From: Chitinophagales bacterium
GTDB taxonomy: Bacteria; Bacteroidota; Bacteroidia; Chitinophagales; Chitinophagaceae
Assembly (NCBI GenBank): GCA_020636495.1
Contig: JACJXQ010000008.1
Span: forward strand, 558,001-622,000
Reading direction: 5' to 3'
DNA: 64,000 nt
The translations under genes and the position numbers were made by a program. The notes under the pieces were generated by a model that was given only the letters and a program-made list of their open reading frames with translations, searched no databases and was not told the origin of the DNA. Position 1 is the first letter of the stretch. The number at the start of each line of letters is the position of its first letter. Below are positions 9,900 to 18,468 of this stretch, piece after piece.

Positions 9900-10835
9900 T
9901 TATGCCTCAATATGTTTCACCAACTCGACATGCCCGCCCTGCGGGGTGACATTCATTTTATACAACATGCCCAACGTTAAGGTGTGGTTCTCCTCCATAT
10001 GTCCGGTGGGAAAGTGGAAGCAAACAGGATAATCGTATTCAGCTACCTTATCGTGAATAATTTCTTCCAGTGTCTGCCCGAACGGTCTTTCCGTGTCTTC
10101 CATTTCGGTAAAGCCTCCTACCACCAGTCCTTTCAGCTTATCCAGTTTACCCGCACGCTTCAGCGTCAGCATCATGCGGTCTACCTTATACAGGTGTTCG
10201 CCTATATCTTCAATGAACAATATCTTATTGTCTGTATTGACATCGGATGCAGAACCTACCAGGTGTGCTAAAATGGCCAGGTTGCCACCGGTAAGTATTC
10301 CTTCAGTTTTGCCCATACGATTCAAATCGAAAGGATCAGTATGATAGTGTTGCGACTCGCCGATGAGTGAAGCGAGGAATCTTTTGATATGCCCTGAATT
10401 AACAGTCTTGGGATTGAAGGCCCCGCACATAGGGCTATGCATAGTGGGTATCTGCAGGTTGTGGTGAATGTGGCTGTGCAATACGGTAATATCGCTGAAC
10501 CCGCATATCCACTTTGGGTTGAGTTTGAATTTGGTCCAGTCCAGCCTGTCTATAATGCGACTGAGACCATAGCCGCCCCTGCCCATAAGTATGGCATTAA
10601 TGTCCGGGTTGTCCAGCATTGCCTGCAGGTCGGCGGCCCTTTCATTGTCTGTGCCTGAAAAGTAGTGGTGTTCATTGCCAACAGTTTTGCCTATTCTCAC
10701 TTCAAACCCCCACAGTTTTAATGTTTCTGCTGCAAAATGTACCCTGTCTTCTGATACATAGCCCGAAGGGCAGGTAATACCCACTACAGAGCCTCTTCTT
10801 AAATATGAAGGTGTGTTGATCAGATCGTTTACCAT
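9900..10835 (-). CDS. LD-carboxypeptidase (peptidase S66)
   Basis: Murein tetrapeptide LD-carboxypeptidase family, which removes the terminal D-Ala from muropeptides during cell-wall recycling. The catalytic triad is visible: Ser114 in CGFSDITVLH, Glu209 in LFIEDIGEHLYK and His279 in FPTGHMEENH. The MGRGGYG motif at about 84-90 is also typical. Length (311 residues) fits the family. No signal peptide is present, so it should act in the cytoplasm. The gene overlaps the upstream Rieske gene by seven bases and belongs to a run of minus-strand genes with tadA. Whether it works on murein or, like MccF-type relatives, on another peptide substrate cannot be told. Confidence 0.9.
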   Translation of the reverse strand: MVNDLINTPSYLRRGSVVGITCPSGYVSEDRVHFAAETLKLWGFEVRIGKTVGNEHHYFSGTDNERAADLQAMLDNPDINAILMGRGGYGLSRIIDRLDWTKFKLNPKWICGFSDITVLHSHIHHNLQIPTMHSPMCGAFNPKTVNSGHIKRFLASLIGESQHYHTDPFDLNRMGKTEGILTGGNLAILAHLVGSASDVNTDNKILFIEDIGEHLYKVDRMMLTLKRAGKLDKLKGLVVGGFTEMEDTERPFGQTLEEIIHDKVAEYDYPVCFHFPTGHMEENHTLTLGMLYKMNVTPQGGHVELVKHIEA

Positions 10836-11149
10836 AGTCCTATATATATTGCACCGTTCCTTATTTCAACGGGGTAAGTTTTTAATTTATATCCTTCGCC
10901 ACTGGTGTTGCGCCCGTTTGCCGGGTCAAACCGGTATTTATGCAGGGGGCAAACTATCCTCCCCTGTGCATCCACCCAGCCCTCGCAAAGCCGTGCGCCG
11001 GCGTGCGGGCAGGTAGCGGCAAATGCATAAATATCATCGCCTTTTCGCAGCAACCCTACCGCCTTAGTATCAACAGATATTTCTATTGGTTTGTTGTCCT
11101 CAAGGTTTGATAATGAGACAGTTTTAACAATTTGCCAGTTATAGATCAT
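10829..11149 (-). CDS. Rieske [2Fe-2S] domain protein
   Basis: A 106-residue small Rieske ferredoxin-like protein. The two cluster-binding boxes are Cys47-Pro-His49 and Cys67-Pro-Leu-His70, separated as expected (CPH-x17-CPLH). No transmembrane segment or signal is present, so it is a soluble cytoplasmic electron carrier or small subunit similar to the NirD/ferredoxin group. It overlaps TadA by four bases upstream and LD-carboxypeptidase by seven bases downstream, which indicates translational coupling but gives no clear clue to its redox partner. Confidence 0.9.
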   Translation of the reverse strand: MIYNWQIVKTVSLSNLEDNKPIEISVDTKAVGLLRKGDDIYAFAATCPHAGARLCEGWVDAQGRIVCPLHKYRFDPANGRNTSGEGYKLKTYPVEIRNGAIYIGLW

Positions 11150-11586
11150 CTGCGTGCCGCAAAAAAATTTTTCATCAGTTCAATACATTCATCTGCCATT
11201 ACCCCGAACACTATCTCTGTTTTGGGATGGAAGGGGTTATTATCACCTGCTACACGATGATAACCATTTTTTTCGTCACTACCACCATATACCACACGGC
11301 CAATTTTAGACCAATACAGCGCACCGCTGCACATCAGGCAGGGTTCGATGGTAACATATAATGTAGCTTCGGGCAGGTATTTGCTACCCACCTGGTTGAA
11401 GGCTGCAGTAAGAGCTATCATCTCGGCATGGGCGGTACTGTCATTCAACTGTTCGGTCTGGTTGTGCCCGCGTGCAATTATCTTATTATCCCATGTCACA
11501 ACTGCACCTATGGGTATCTCTCCTGCGTCATAGGCAAGCTTTGCCTGGCGCAAGGCCTCTTTCATAAAGTAATTATCGTCGAACAT
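11146..11586 (-). CDS. tadA: tRNA adenosine(34) deaminase
   Basis: Zinc-dependent deaminase that converts A34 to inosine in tRNA-Arg(ACG). The catalytic motif His53-Ala-Glu55 and the zinc ligands Cys83 and Cys86 in EPCLMC are intact. The N-terminal NYFMKEALRQAKLAYDAGEI and 146-residue length are standard for TadA, although some family members are general nucleoside or guanine deaminases. The stop overlaps the start of the Rieske gene by four bases. Confidence 0.88.
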   Translation of the reverse strand: MFDDNYFMKEALRQAKLAYDAGEIPIGAVVTWDNKIIARGHNQTEQLNDSTAHAEMIALTAAFNQVGSKYLPEATLYVTIEPCLMCSGALYWSKIGRVVYGGSDEKNGYHRVAGDNNPFHPKTEIVFGVMADECIELMKNFFAARR

Positions 11587-11618
11587 TGTTACGATGCTGG
11601 ATATTTGATATTAGTTGT

Positions 11619-12071
11619 TTATTCTTTGTTTTTTGTGTCCATGACTATAGTTACCGGGCCGTCATTCACCAGCGCAACTTTCATATCAGCACCAAATTCG
11701 CCGGTAGCCACAAGTTTGCCCGTGAGTATATGCAGTTGTTGCACAAAATACTCATACATAGGTACAGCTACATCAGGACGAGCGGCTTTGATGAATGAGG
11801 GGCGGTTGCCTTTTTTGTAGGATGCATGTAGCGTAAACTGGCTGACGACCAATACTTCGCCATCCGCCTCTGCTATGTCTTTATTCATAAGTCCCGCATC
11901 GTCAGAGAATACTCTTAACCCTGTTATTTTTTTTGCCAGCCAGTCTGCATCTTCTTTGGTGTCTTCCGTTTCTATACCCAGCAATATCATAAAGCCGGGG
12001 CCAATGGCTGACTTCAGATCGCCATGTATTGTGACACTTGCGGTAGAAACTCTTTGTATTACTGCACGCAT
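11619..12071 (-). CDS. dtd: D-aminoacyl-tRNA deacylase
   Basis: Proofreading enzyme that hydrolyses D-aminoacyl-tRNA and, in many bacteria, Gly-tRNA(Ala). The N-terminal MRAVIQRVSTASV, the SQFTLHASYKKGNRPSF region with the active-site Gln/Thr motif, and the C-terminal NDGPVTIVMDT containing the cross-subunit Gly-cisPro motif are all present. Its 150 residues match the family. It precedes tadA on the same strand with a 32-base gap and is divergent from the GNAT gene. Confidence 0.96.
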   Translation of the reverse strand: MRAVIQRVSTASVTIHGDLKSAIGPGFMILLGIETEDTKEDADWLAKKITGLRVFSDDAGLMNKDIAEADGEVLVVSQFTLHASYKKGNRPSFIKAARPDVAVPMYEYFVQQLHILTGKLVATGEFGADMKVALVNDGPVTIVMDTKNKE

Positions 12072-12114
12072 ACTGCAAAAGTGCGAATGATTTTGGATAT
12101 TGCATATTATATTG

Positions 12115-12630
12115 ATGAAAACTGTGATCGAAACGGAAAGACTGATACTACGCGAGTTCGATTTGTCGGACGCGCAGGATTTTTATGAACCGAACCTTGA
12201 CGAGGAAGTGATGAGGTATACCGCTGACCGTGTATTTGCTTCAGTAGAAGAGTCAGCGGATTTAATACGTAACTATGACCAGTATGCTAAGTATGGTTAC
12301 GGCAGGTGGACGGTTGTATTGAAAGAAACGGATGAGGTACTGGGCTGGTGCGGTTTAAAGTATATTGATTCAGTGCAGGAAACGGACCTTGGTTACCGTT
12401 TAAAATGCAAGTTTTGGAATAAGGGTTATGGAACAGAAGCTGCTGCGGCTTGTTTACAATATGGTTTTGAACAGTTGGGCCTCAACCGGGTAGTAGGCCG
12501 GACGATGAAAGACAACGCCACGTCTATACGTTTGCTGGAAAAGATCGGGATGAGATTCTTGAAAGAATATGATTTTGAAGAACACCCGGGTGTGTATTAC
12601 AGGATATTGAAAGAAGATTTTAAAAACTAA
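12115..12630 (+). CDS. GNAT family N-acetyltransferase
   Basis: RimJ/RimL-like acetyltransferase. It starts with the common IETERLILREFDLSDAQDFYE element and carries the acetyl-CoA pyrophosphate loop in FWNKGYGTEAAAA, then NRVVGRTMKDNATSIRLLEKIG, all characteristic of this GNAT branch. I prefer the ATG at 12115 (MKTVIETERL) over the longer start at 12100. Substrate could be a protein N-terminus or a small amine; the sequence does not say. It lies 38 bases before mnmE on the same strand. Confidence 0.88.
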   Translation: MKTVIETERLILREFDLSDAQDFYEPNLDEEVMRYTADRVFASVEESADLIRNYDQYAKYGYGRWTVVLKETDEVLGWCGLKYIDSVQETDLGYRLKCKFWNKGYGTEAAAACLQYGFEQLGLNRVVGRTMKDNATSIRLLEKIGMRFLKEYDFEEHPGVYYRILKEDFKN

Positions 12631-12668
12631 CCTGCTTCCTCTTTTTACTTTTTACTTTTGACTTAAGA

Positions 12669-14024
12669 ATGTACAACATAAACGAGACCATAGTGGCAAT
12701 AGCTACTCCGCCTGGAGAAGGTGCGATAGGCATCATACGCCTGAGCGGTGATAAAGCTTTTGCAATAACTAAAGATATTTTTGCAGGGAAGGACTTAACA
12801 AAGCAGGCATCACATACCATACATTTTGGTAAAATAATGGATGGTGACGAGATAATAGATGAAGTAGTGGTTTCGCTATACAAAGGGCCTAAGAGCTATA
12901 CCGGCGAGGATGTGGTAGAGATAAGCTGCCACGGCTCGCAGTATGTATTGGAACGAGTGCTGGACCTGTGTCTTCGTAATGGCGCGCACCTGGCCAAGGC
13001 GGGAGAGTTTACGCAACGTGCCTTCCTGAATAATAAAATGGACCTTGCACAGGCAGAAGCTGTTGCCGACCTGATAGCCAGCCAGAGCAGTGCCGCACAC
13101 AAAGCGGCGATACATAACCTGCGTGGTGGTTTCAGTAGCGAGTTGCAGGACCTGCGCGAGCAGCTGATACAGTTCAGCGCTTTGCTGGAATTGGAATTGG
13201 ATTTCAGTGAAGAGGATGTAGAGTTTGCAGACAGGACAAGATTTTACGACCTGATAGCCGCACTGGACGATACGACACACAGATTGATACAGTCCTTCAG
13301 CCTGGGTAATGTGATAAAGAAAGGTGTGAGCGTGGCGATAATAGGTAAACCCAATGCGGGGAAAAGTACACTGCTAAACGCGCTACTGAATGAAGAACGT
13401 GCTATCGTGAGCGATATTGCCGGTACCACGCGCGATAGTATCGAGGAGGTATTGAACATTAATGGCATATTGTTCAGATTGATAGACACAGCAGGTATAC
13501 GAGAACACACCAGTGATATTGTGGAGACCATGGGGGTGCAGCGCAGTCGCGATATCATGAAACGTGCAGATGTAGTAGTGTACCTGTTTGATGTGAACGA
13601 AGAACAGCCGGAAGAGCTGCAGCAGCAGGTAACGGTATTTGAACAGGAAGGTATGAAGTACCTGTTGGTTGGTAATAAATCAGATCTGGCAGGTAAACAG
13701 AAATTCGGGAATGATGTACTATACATATCCGCTAAACAAAAAGAGAACATACAATCGCTGCGTCAGTCGTTGTACGACCATGTGATAGATGGAAGAGTAT
13801 ATACGGAAGGCACCATTGTTACCAATGCACGCCATCATACGGCATTGCAGGAAGTACTCAAGTCGCTGCACGATATAAAAGCCGGACTGGATAACCATAT
13901 CAGTGGTGACCTTGTAGCGCTGGATGTGCGCCGCTGCCTGCACTATCTTGGTGAGATAACCGGGCAGGTAACTACCGAGGATAAGCTTGATTATATATTC
14001 AGCAAGTTTTGTATCGGAAAGTGA
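12669..14024 (+). CDS. mnmE: tRNA uridine-5-carboxymethylaminomethyl(34) synthesis GTPase
   Basis: With MnmG it builds the cmnm5 modification of U34 in tRNAs reading two-codon boxes. The N-terminal folate-binding domain (about 1-118; TIVAIATPPGEGAIGIIRLSG), a helical domain, and an inserted G domain are present. G1 is GKPNAGKS at 226-233, G3 DTAG, and G4 NKSD. The C-terminal CIGK, in which the Cys is required for modification, is intact. At 451 residues the length is normal. Confidence 0.97.
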   Translation: MYNINETIVAIATPPGEGAIGIIRLSGDKAFAITKDIFAGKDLTKQASHTIHFGKIMDGDEIIDEVVVSLYKGPKSYTGEDVVEISCHGSQYVLERVLDLCLRNGAHLAKAGEFTQRAFLNNKMDLAQAEAVADLIASQSSAAHKAAIHNLRGGFSSELQDLREQLIQFSALLELELDFSEEDVEFADRTRFYDLIAALDDTTHRLIQSFSLGNVIKKGVSVAIIGKPNAGKSTLLNALLNEERAIVSDIAGTTRDSIEEVLNINGILFRLIDTAGIREHTSDIVETMGVQRSRDIMKRADVVVYLFDVNEEQPEELQQQVTVFEQEGMKYLLVGNKSDLAGKQKFGNDVLYISAKQKENIQSLRQSLYDHVIDGRVYTEGTIVTNARHHTALQEVLKSLHDIKAGLDNHISGDLVALDVRRCLHYLGEITGQVTTEDKLDYIFSKFCIGK

Positions 14025-14029
14025 TCTTC

Positions 14030-14956
14030 TTATTTGTATTCCTCGTACCATCTGAAATGTTCATGAACAATACCCTCCTTCTTCTCTTTTATGTAGTTCA
14101 ATAATGCCTCTGCAACATTTGTATGCTCTTTACCTTTTAGCCATATAAGTGACCATGTTGTTTCAATAGGCAACCCCTTTACGGGTATTATCGTTAACTG
14201 TTTATTGTACAACTCATTCCTGATGCCTATTAATGGCATTACCGAGTATCCCAGGCCTGCAATTACAGCCTGTTTTACAGCCTCATTAGAAGTCAGCTCC
14301 ATTTTTTTTAGGATATTGATGTTCTGAGACTTGAAAAACCGGGACATTGCTTCACGTGTGCCTGATCCTTTTTCGCGAAATATCAGTGGTAGCTCTTTCA
14401 ACAATTCGGCACGGTATCCCTTTTTCTTTAAGTGGTTATTCGAATTGCCTACCAGGTATAATTTATTGGTAATAAGATCAACTTTTTCAACTTTAAGATT
14501 AGTGGGCAATATTGAGACTAGGGCAAAATCAACTTCATTCTTTTCCAGGCTTTCAATCACCCGGCTTTTGTTGGTTACGTCCAATAGTAGATCAACACCG
14601 GTACTTAATTTCATGAAATCAGTTAAAAAGTACGGCATTACATATTTACCGGTCGAAACAATTGATACCTTAAGTTTACCTATCAACTGACCTTTGTAAG
14701 CATGCATCTTATAGTTAATATCGTATACCTGTTCCAGGATCTTTTCTGCTGCCTGTGCTATTTCATATCCAAAATCAGTTATGTATATATTCCTTCCTAT
14801 ACTCTCGGTTAATGGTATGTCAAATTGATCCTGAAACTTTTTTAATTGTATAGATACTGCAGGCTGCGTCAAGTGCAGTTGTTCGGCAGCCTTTGTAACG
14901 CTTTGCGTCTGCGTAATTTTTAAAAATATCTGTAGTTGATTAAGAGTGTAATTCAT
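14030..14956 (-). CDS. LysR family transcriptional regulator, CbbR-like
   Basis: A 308-residue LysR regulator. The N-terminal winged helix-turn-helix (about 1-60) reads NQLQIFLKITQTQSVTKAAE then LHLTQPAVSIQLKKF. A linker helix follows, then a substrate-binding domain starting GKLKVSIVSTGKYVMPYFL, which closely resembles CbbR/CmpR regulators of CO2 fixation and inorganic-carbon uptake. It is divergent from the small-protein gene at 15061, and a 40-bp box in the divergent promoter recurs before dabBA. This makes it the likely activator of the whole inorganic-carbon island. The effector is unknown; CbbR-type regulators respond to metabolites such as NADPH or phosphoglycolate. Confidence 0.9.
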   Translation of the reverse strand: MNYTLNQLQIFLKITQTQSVTKAAEQLHLTQPAVSIQLKKFQDQFDIPLTESIGRNIYITDFGYEIAQAAEKILEQVYDINYKMHAYKGQLIGKLKVSIVSTGKYVMPYFLTDFMKLSTGVDLLLDVTNKSRVIESLEKNEVDFALVSILPTNLKVEKVDLITNKLYLVGNSNNHLKKKGYRAELLKELPLIFREKGSGTREAMSRFFKSQNINILKKMELTSNEAVKQAVIAGLGYSVMPLIGIRNELYNKQLTIIPVKGLPIETTWSLIWLKGKEHTNVAEALLNYIKEKKEGIVHEHFRWYEEYK

Positions 14957-14965
14957 AATCTTTAT

Positions 14966-15022
14966 TTATGCTTTTCATTATAAATATAAATAAAATTAAA
15001 TGAATATACTGCAGCACCTTTG
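14966..15022 (+). promoter_or_regulatory. LysR operator and promoter, copy 1
   Basis: Divergent region between the LysR gene and the first small protein. It contains TTCAT (14974-14978), a 21-base A+T-rich spacer with TATAAATAAA, and ATGAA (15000-15004), a 31-bp inverted repeat of the shape LysR proteins bind. The -7-like element CACCTTTG (15015-15022) starts ten bases after the box. Aligned without gaps to 20148-20204, 42 of 57 positions are identical. Both -7 elements lack the initial T of TAnnTTTG, which fits an activator-dependent promoter. The repeat is seen; LysR binding is inferred. Confidence 0.65.
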
Positions 15023-15060
15023 CACCGTATTAAAACAATCGAGCCAAAAATCTGAAGGAA

Positions 15061-15324
15061 ATGGAAGTGACACTATTAAGCGGTAAATATCCAACCGAAG
15101 ACGTAAAGGAAATACTGGAGAAGCTAATTGAAATGAAAAAAGCGCTTATTAGTAAAGTAGAGCCTGCAGATCAGGCTGTAAATGTTATGCAACACAATAA
15201 TATTGATTCGCTGGAAGTTGAACTTAGTAAAATTAATAGATTGCCAAACGTTGAGGAATTCAACTGCCTGGGGGTCAACACCAAAATAGTGTTCGAATTC
15301 TGTCCCTGTTATTCGAACGCATAA
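15061..15324 (+). CDS. Small protein of an unrecognised family, paralogue 1
   Basis: An 87-residue cytoplasmic-looking protein with no signal peptide or membrane segment. Its N-terminal half aligns with the 94-residue protein at 20220: VTLLSGKYPTEDVKEILEKL against FTLIDGHFDPSGAKEVLVAL, giving the pattern TL(I/L)xGx(F/Y)xPxxxKE(I/V)LxxL. This is followed by a Lys-rich helix and an amphipathic segment. The C-terminus is different and carries three Cys (FNCLGVN and FEFCPCYSNA). It is the first gene after the LysR operator copy 1 and lies 173 bases before the ABC transporter gene. It has no double-glycine leader, so it does not look like a peptide substrate for the exporter. Function unknown. Confidence 0.7.
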   Translation: MEVTLLSGKYPTEDVKEILEKLIEMKKALISKVEPADQAVNVMQHNNIDSLEVELSKINRLPNVEEFNCLGVNTKIVFEFCPCYSNA

Positions 15325-15497
15325 TTACCTATGCACCGCATATTTATTACAGAATTGAAAATATCCTAACGTGTCATTTTGATTCCCCTAAAGCAGTTTC
15401 CGGGTTTCTACGGATATTCTACTGCGTTTTGTGAACTTTTTCCCTGTGAAAGTGTTTAATTTGATTCAACAAAATAGACGTATTAATTAAATAATGA

Positions 15498-17156
15498 ATG
15501 AGTAGCAAAAGACCCGTCAATAGAATACTGGAAATTCTAAAGTTTGAGCGAAAGGAGATATCAGCCATATATTTTTATGCCATATTAGCTGGATTGGTAC
15601 AGCTAACCCTGCCGCTTGGTATTCAATCCATTATTAGCTTTGTGTTAGGAGGTTCAATATCAACCTCTCTGGTACTTCTTATTACACTTGTAGTTTTCGG
15701 TGTTTTCGTCAATGGCCTGTTACAGGTAAACCAAATGAAAATTATTGAAAAAATTCAGCAACAACTTTTTGTACGCTACTCATTCCTATATGCATATAAT
15801 CTACAGAAAATAGATCTGAAAGGCATCAGCGATTACTATTTGCCCGAATTGGTAAATAGATTTTTTGACGTGATCTCCTTACAAAAGGGAATTTCAAAAT
15901 TATTGTTAGACATTCCAACCGCAACGATTCAGATAGTGTTTGGGCTTATACTCTTGTCCTTTTACCATCCGGCTTTCATTTTATTTGGCCTCCTGTTGGT
16001 TTTTATCCTTTATATCATATTACAGTATACAGGCAATAGAGGCCTGGAAACAAGTATAAAGGAGAGTACTCATAAATACCGCGTAGCTGCGCATCTTGAA
16101 GAAATAGCAAGGATGTCGCGGTCTTACAAGTTTATAGATAATTCATTTGCACTGAAGAAAGCGGATATCCACGTAAGTAATTACCTGGAGGCACGAACAT
16201 CACACTTCAAAATACTTCTTATTCAGTATTGGTCTTTAATAGGGTTCAAATTGTTGATCACAGCTGCAATGCTAATAGTTGGTGCCGTGTTACTTGTAAA
16301 TCAACAATTAAACATCGGTCAGTTTATTGCAGCTGAAATTGTCATAATCCTGGTTATTAACTCCGTAGAAAAGTTGATCGTCAATCTCGACAAAGTTTAT
16401 GATGTGTTGACATCTCTGGAAAAGATAAATGTAGTACTGGAGAAACCGCTTGAAGGAACAGGTAGTCTTAAATATTCGCCCGGCAATTCCGGAATTGAGA
16501 TCAAAGCGAATAGTGTATCTTTTACCTACGGCGAAAGGGATGTGTTGGAAGATATCAACCTGGAAATATGTTCAGGGGAAAAGATATTTGTGGAAGGTAT
16601 GCCGGGCTCAGGCAAAAGCTCGTTGCTGTATATATTAAGTGGTATTTATCAACCAACTTCAGGGGAGGTAACCTTTGATAATGTGCCGTTGAACAATTAC
16701 CTGGTTGAAGATATAAGAAAGCGCATTTCGGTATTGTTCTCTGAGTCGGGAGTTATCAGCGGATCAATTATGAATAATATCATGATGGGTAGGGACATCT
16801 CTTACGATAAAGTAGACAAAGTAGCACGGATTACCGGTTTAAGAGAGTTTGTTGCGGAAATAAAAGATGGCTATGATAGGATCATACAGCCGTCTGCCTG
16901 CCATTTGCCAGACGACATCATACAAAAAATATTACTTACCAGGGCGCTGTTGACCGAACCGAAATTGTTGCTGATGGATACTCCTTTCAAAGGCTTATCA
17001 GCAGAAAGAGTTGTCAGTGTGCTTGAGTATATAAATACCCATATGAAAGATACGACTGTTGTTATCGCGGATACTTCGTGCATAAACAAAGAGTATTTCA
17101 ACAAAGTCATTGGATTGAGTAATGGGAAAATATTGAATTCTGACAATAGATCGTAA
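15498..17156 (+). CDS. ABC exporter with degenerate ATPase domain
   Basis: Membrane-ATPase fusion of the type I exporter fold, 552 residues, without a C39 peptidase domain. About six transmembrane segments occupy 22-295, and the nucleotide-binding domain spans about 330-548. Walker A is intact (GMPGSGKS, 367-374), as is the Walker B Asp494 (KLLLMDT). However, the Q-loop Gln is Ser415, the LSGGQ signature reads LPDDI (469-473), the catalytic Glu after Walker B is Thr495, the D-loop is KGLS, and the switch His is Asp525 (VVIADTS). ATP may be bound but ordinary hydrolysis looks impossible for a homodimer. The HlyD and TolC genes follow with two-base gaps, so it forms the inner-membrane part of a type I secretion-like complex. 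Cargo unknown. Confidence 0.85.
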   Translation: MSSKRPVNRILEILKFERKEISAIYFYAILAGLVQLTLPLGIQSIISFVLGGSISTSLVLLITLVVFGVFVNGLLQVNQMKIIEKIQQQLFVRYSFLYAYNLQKIDLKGISDYYLPELVNRFFDVISLQKGISKLLLDIPTATIQIVFGLILLSFYHPAFILFGLLLVFILYIILQYTGNRGLETSIKESTHKYRVAAHLEEIARMSRSYKFIDNSFALKKADIHVSNYLEARTSHFKILLIQYWSLIGFKLLITAAMLIVGAVLLVNQQLNIGQFIAAEIVIILVINSVEKLIVNLDKVYDVLTSLEKINVVLEKPLEGTGSLKYSPGNSGIEIKANSVSFTYGERDVLEDINLEICSGEKIFVEGMPGSGKSSLLYILSGIYQPTSGEVTFDNVPLNNYLVEDIRKRISVLFSESGVISGSIMNNIMMGRDISYDKVDKVARITGLREFVAEIKDGYDRIIQPSACHLPDDIIQKILLTRALLTEPKLLLMDTPFKGLSAERVVSVLEYINTHMKDTTVVIADTSCINKEYFNKVIGLSNGKILNSDNRS

Positions 17157-17158
17157 AC

Positions 17159-18466
17159 ATGAAAGAAGTAAAAAAAATTGTCGGTAGCATAACGAAAGAG
17201 AATGAGATTCGGTCATTCTCAACGGTATATAGAGTAGATAAAGTAAGCAAGATAAGACGATGGGTTGCTGGCATATTTGTCACGTTAGCTATAATAATAT
17301 TTTTGCCCTGGACGCAGAATATCAGGGCACGTGGCTCTGTAACAACATTACGCCAGGAAGACAGGCCGCAGGAACTTAACTCAATAATACCCGGTAAAAT
17401 TGTAAAATGGTATGTCAAGGAAGGAGATTTTGTTAATGCAGGCGACACAATTGTACAGCTGGCAGAAATAAAAGATGAATACCTGGACCCGCAATTAACC
17501 CAAAGAATATCAGAGCAGATTGTTGCAAAAAAGTCATCAATAAGGGCGTATAACGATAAGATAGCTGCTACAAGAGCACAGATAACAGCTTTGGAAAAAG
17601 CGCTGGAATTCAAACTACAGCAACTGAAAATGAAAGTGACAAGCGATAGCATTGAGGCTGTTGCTGCAACTAATGCCTTAAAAATTGCGGATGAGCAATA
17701 TAAGCGACAGTTAGTGATGAGAGACAGCGGTCTGGTGTCAAAGGTTCAGTTAGAACAGAGAAACCAAAAATATCAGGATGCATTGGCTAAAGCAACGGGC
17801 ACAGAAATTAAGTATTCAAATTCGTTGATCGAGCTGAGCCAAATACGCCAGGAATACGCTGAGAAAATAATGAAAGCCCGAAGTGAAATAGCAGCAACAG
17901 AAAGTTATGTAGCTGTGTCGGAAGGTGAATTATCCAAGTTGAATAATCAATATACTAATTATACTATTCGCGCCGGGCAATATTATCTCAAAGCCCCGCA
18001 GGATGGACAGGTGGTTAAAGCTACGAAAGCTGGGTTAAATGAAATTGTTAAAGACGGGGAAAAACTTGTGCAGATAGTGCCCGGGAAAGTGCAACATGCA
18101 GTAGAAATATTCGTTCGCCCGGTAGATCTGCCACTACTTTCAGTTGGAACAGAGGTTAGGTTTTTGTTTGATGGATTTCCTGCAATTGTATTTAGTGGAT
18201 GGCCTAATACATCCTACGGAACATTTACCGGCGAAGTAGCTGCCATTGAAAGTTCTGTTAGTAGTAACGGAAAATTCAGGGTACTGGTTAAAGAAGAAAA
18301 ACAAAAAAAGCCATGGCCACCAGGACTTACTATTGGTGCAGGTGCATCTGCAATAATATTATTGAACGACGTACCAATATGGTATGAGCTATGGCGTAAT
18401 ATTAACGGCTTCCCTCCTGACTACTACAGACCAGATATGGATAACGATATAAAGACCAAAAAGTAA
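17159..18466 (+). CDS. HlyD-family membrane fusion protein
   Basis: Periplasmic adaptor of a tripartite exporter, 435 residues. The cytoplasmic N-terminus is followed by one transmembrane helix (about 34-52), a first lipoyl half (SIIPGKIVKWYVKEGDFVNA), a long coiled-coil hairpin (about 115-265), a second lipoyl half (YYLKAPQDGQVVKATKAGLN), and a beta-barrel domain. The gene starts two bases after the ABC gene and ends two bases before the TolC gene, so the three are clearly co-translated. The architecture matches type I secretion adaptors more than RND pumps. Confidence 0.92.
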   Translation: MKEVKKIVGSITKENEIRSFSTVYRVDKVSKIRRWVAGIFVTLAIIIFLPWTQNIRARGSVTTLRQEDRPQELNSIIPGKIVKWYVKEGDFVNAGDTIVQLAEIKDEYLDPQLTQRISEQIVAKKSSIRAYNDKIAATRAQITALEKALEFKLQQLKMKVTSDSIEAVAATNALKIADEQYKRQLVMRDSGLVSKVQLEQRNQKYQDALAKATGTEIKYSNSLIELSQIRQEYAEKIMKARSEIAATESYVAVSEGELSKLNNQYTNYTIRAGQYYLKAPQDGQVVKATKAGLNEIVKDGEKLVQIVPGKVQHAVEIFVRPVDLPLLSVGTEVRFLFDGFPAIVFSGWPNTSYGTFTGEVAAIESSVSSNGKFRVLVKEEKQKKPWPPGLTIGAGASAIILLNDVPIWYELWRNINGFPPDYYRPDMDNDIKTKK

Positions 18467-18468
18467 AA

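Noticed and set aside
15061..15324. Peptide substrate of the adjacent ABC exporter
   Set aside because: No double-glycine leader, the exporter lacks a C39 peptidase, and the protein has a paralogue in the dab operon that is not next to an exporter gene.
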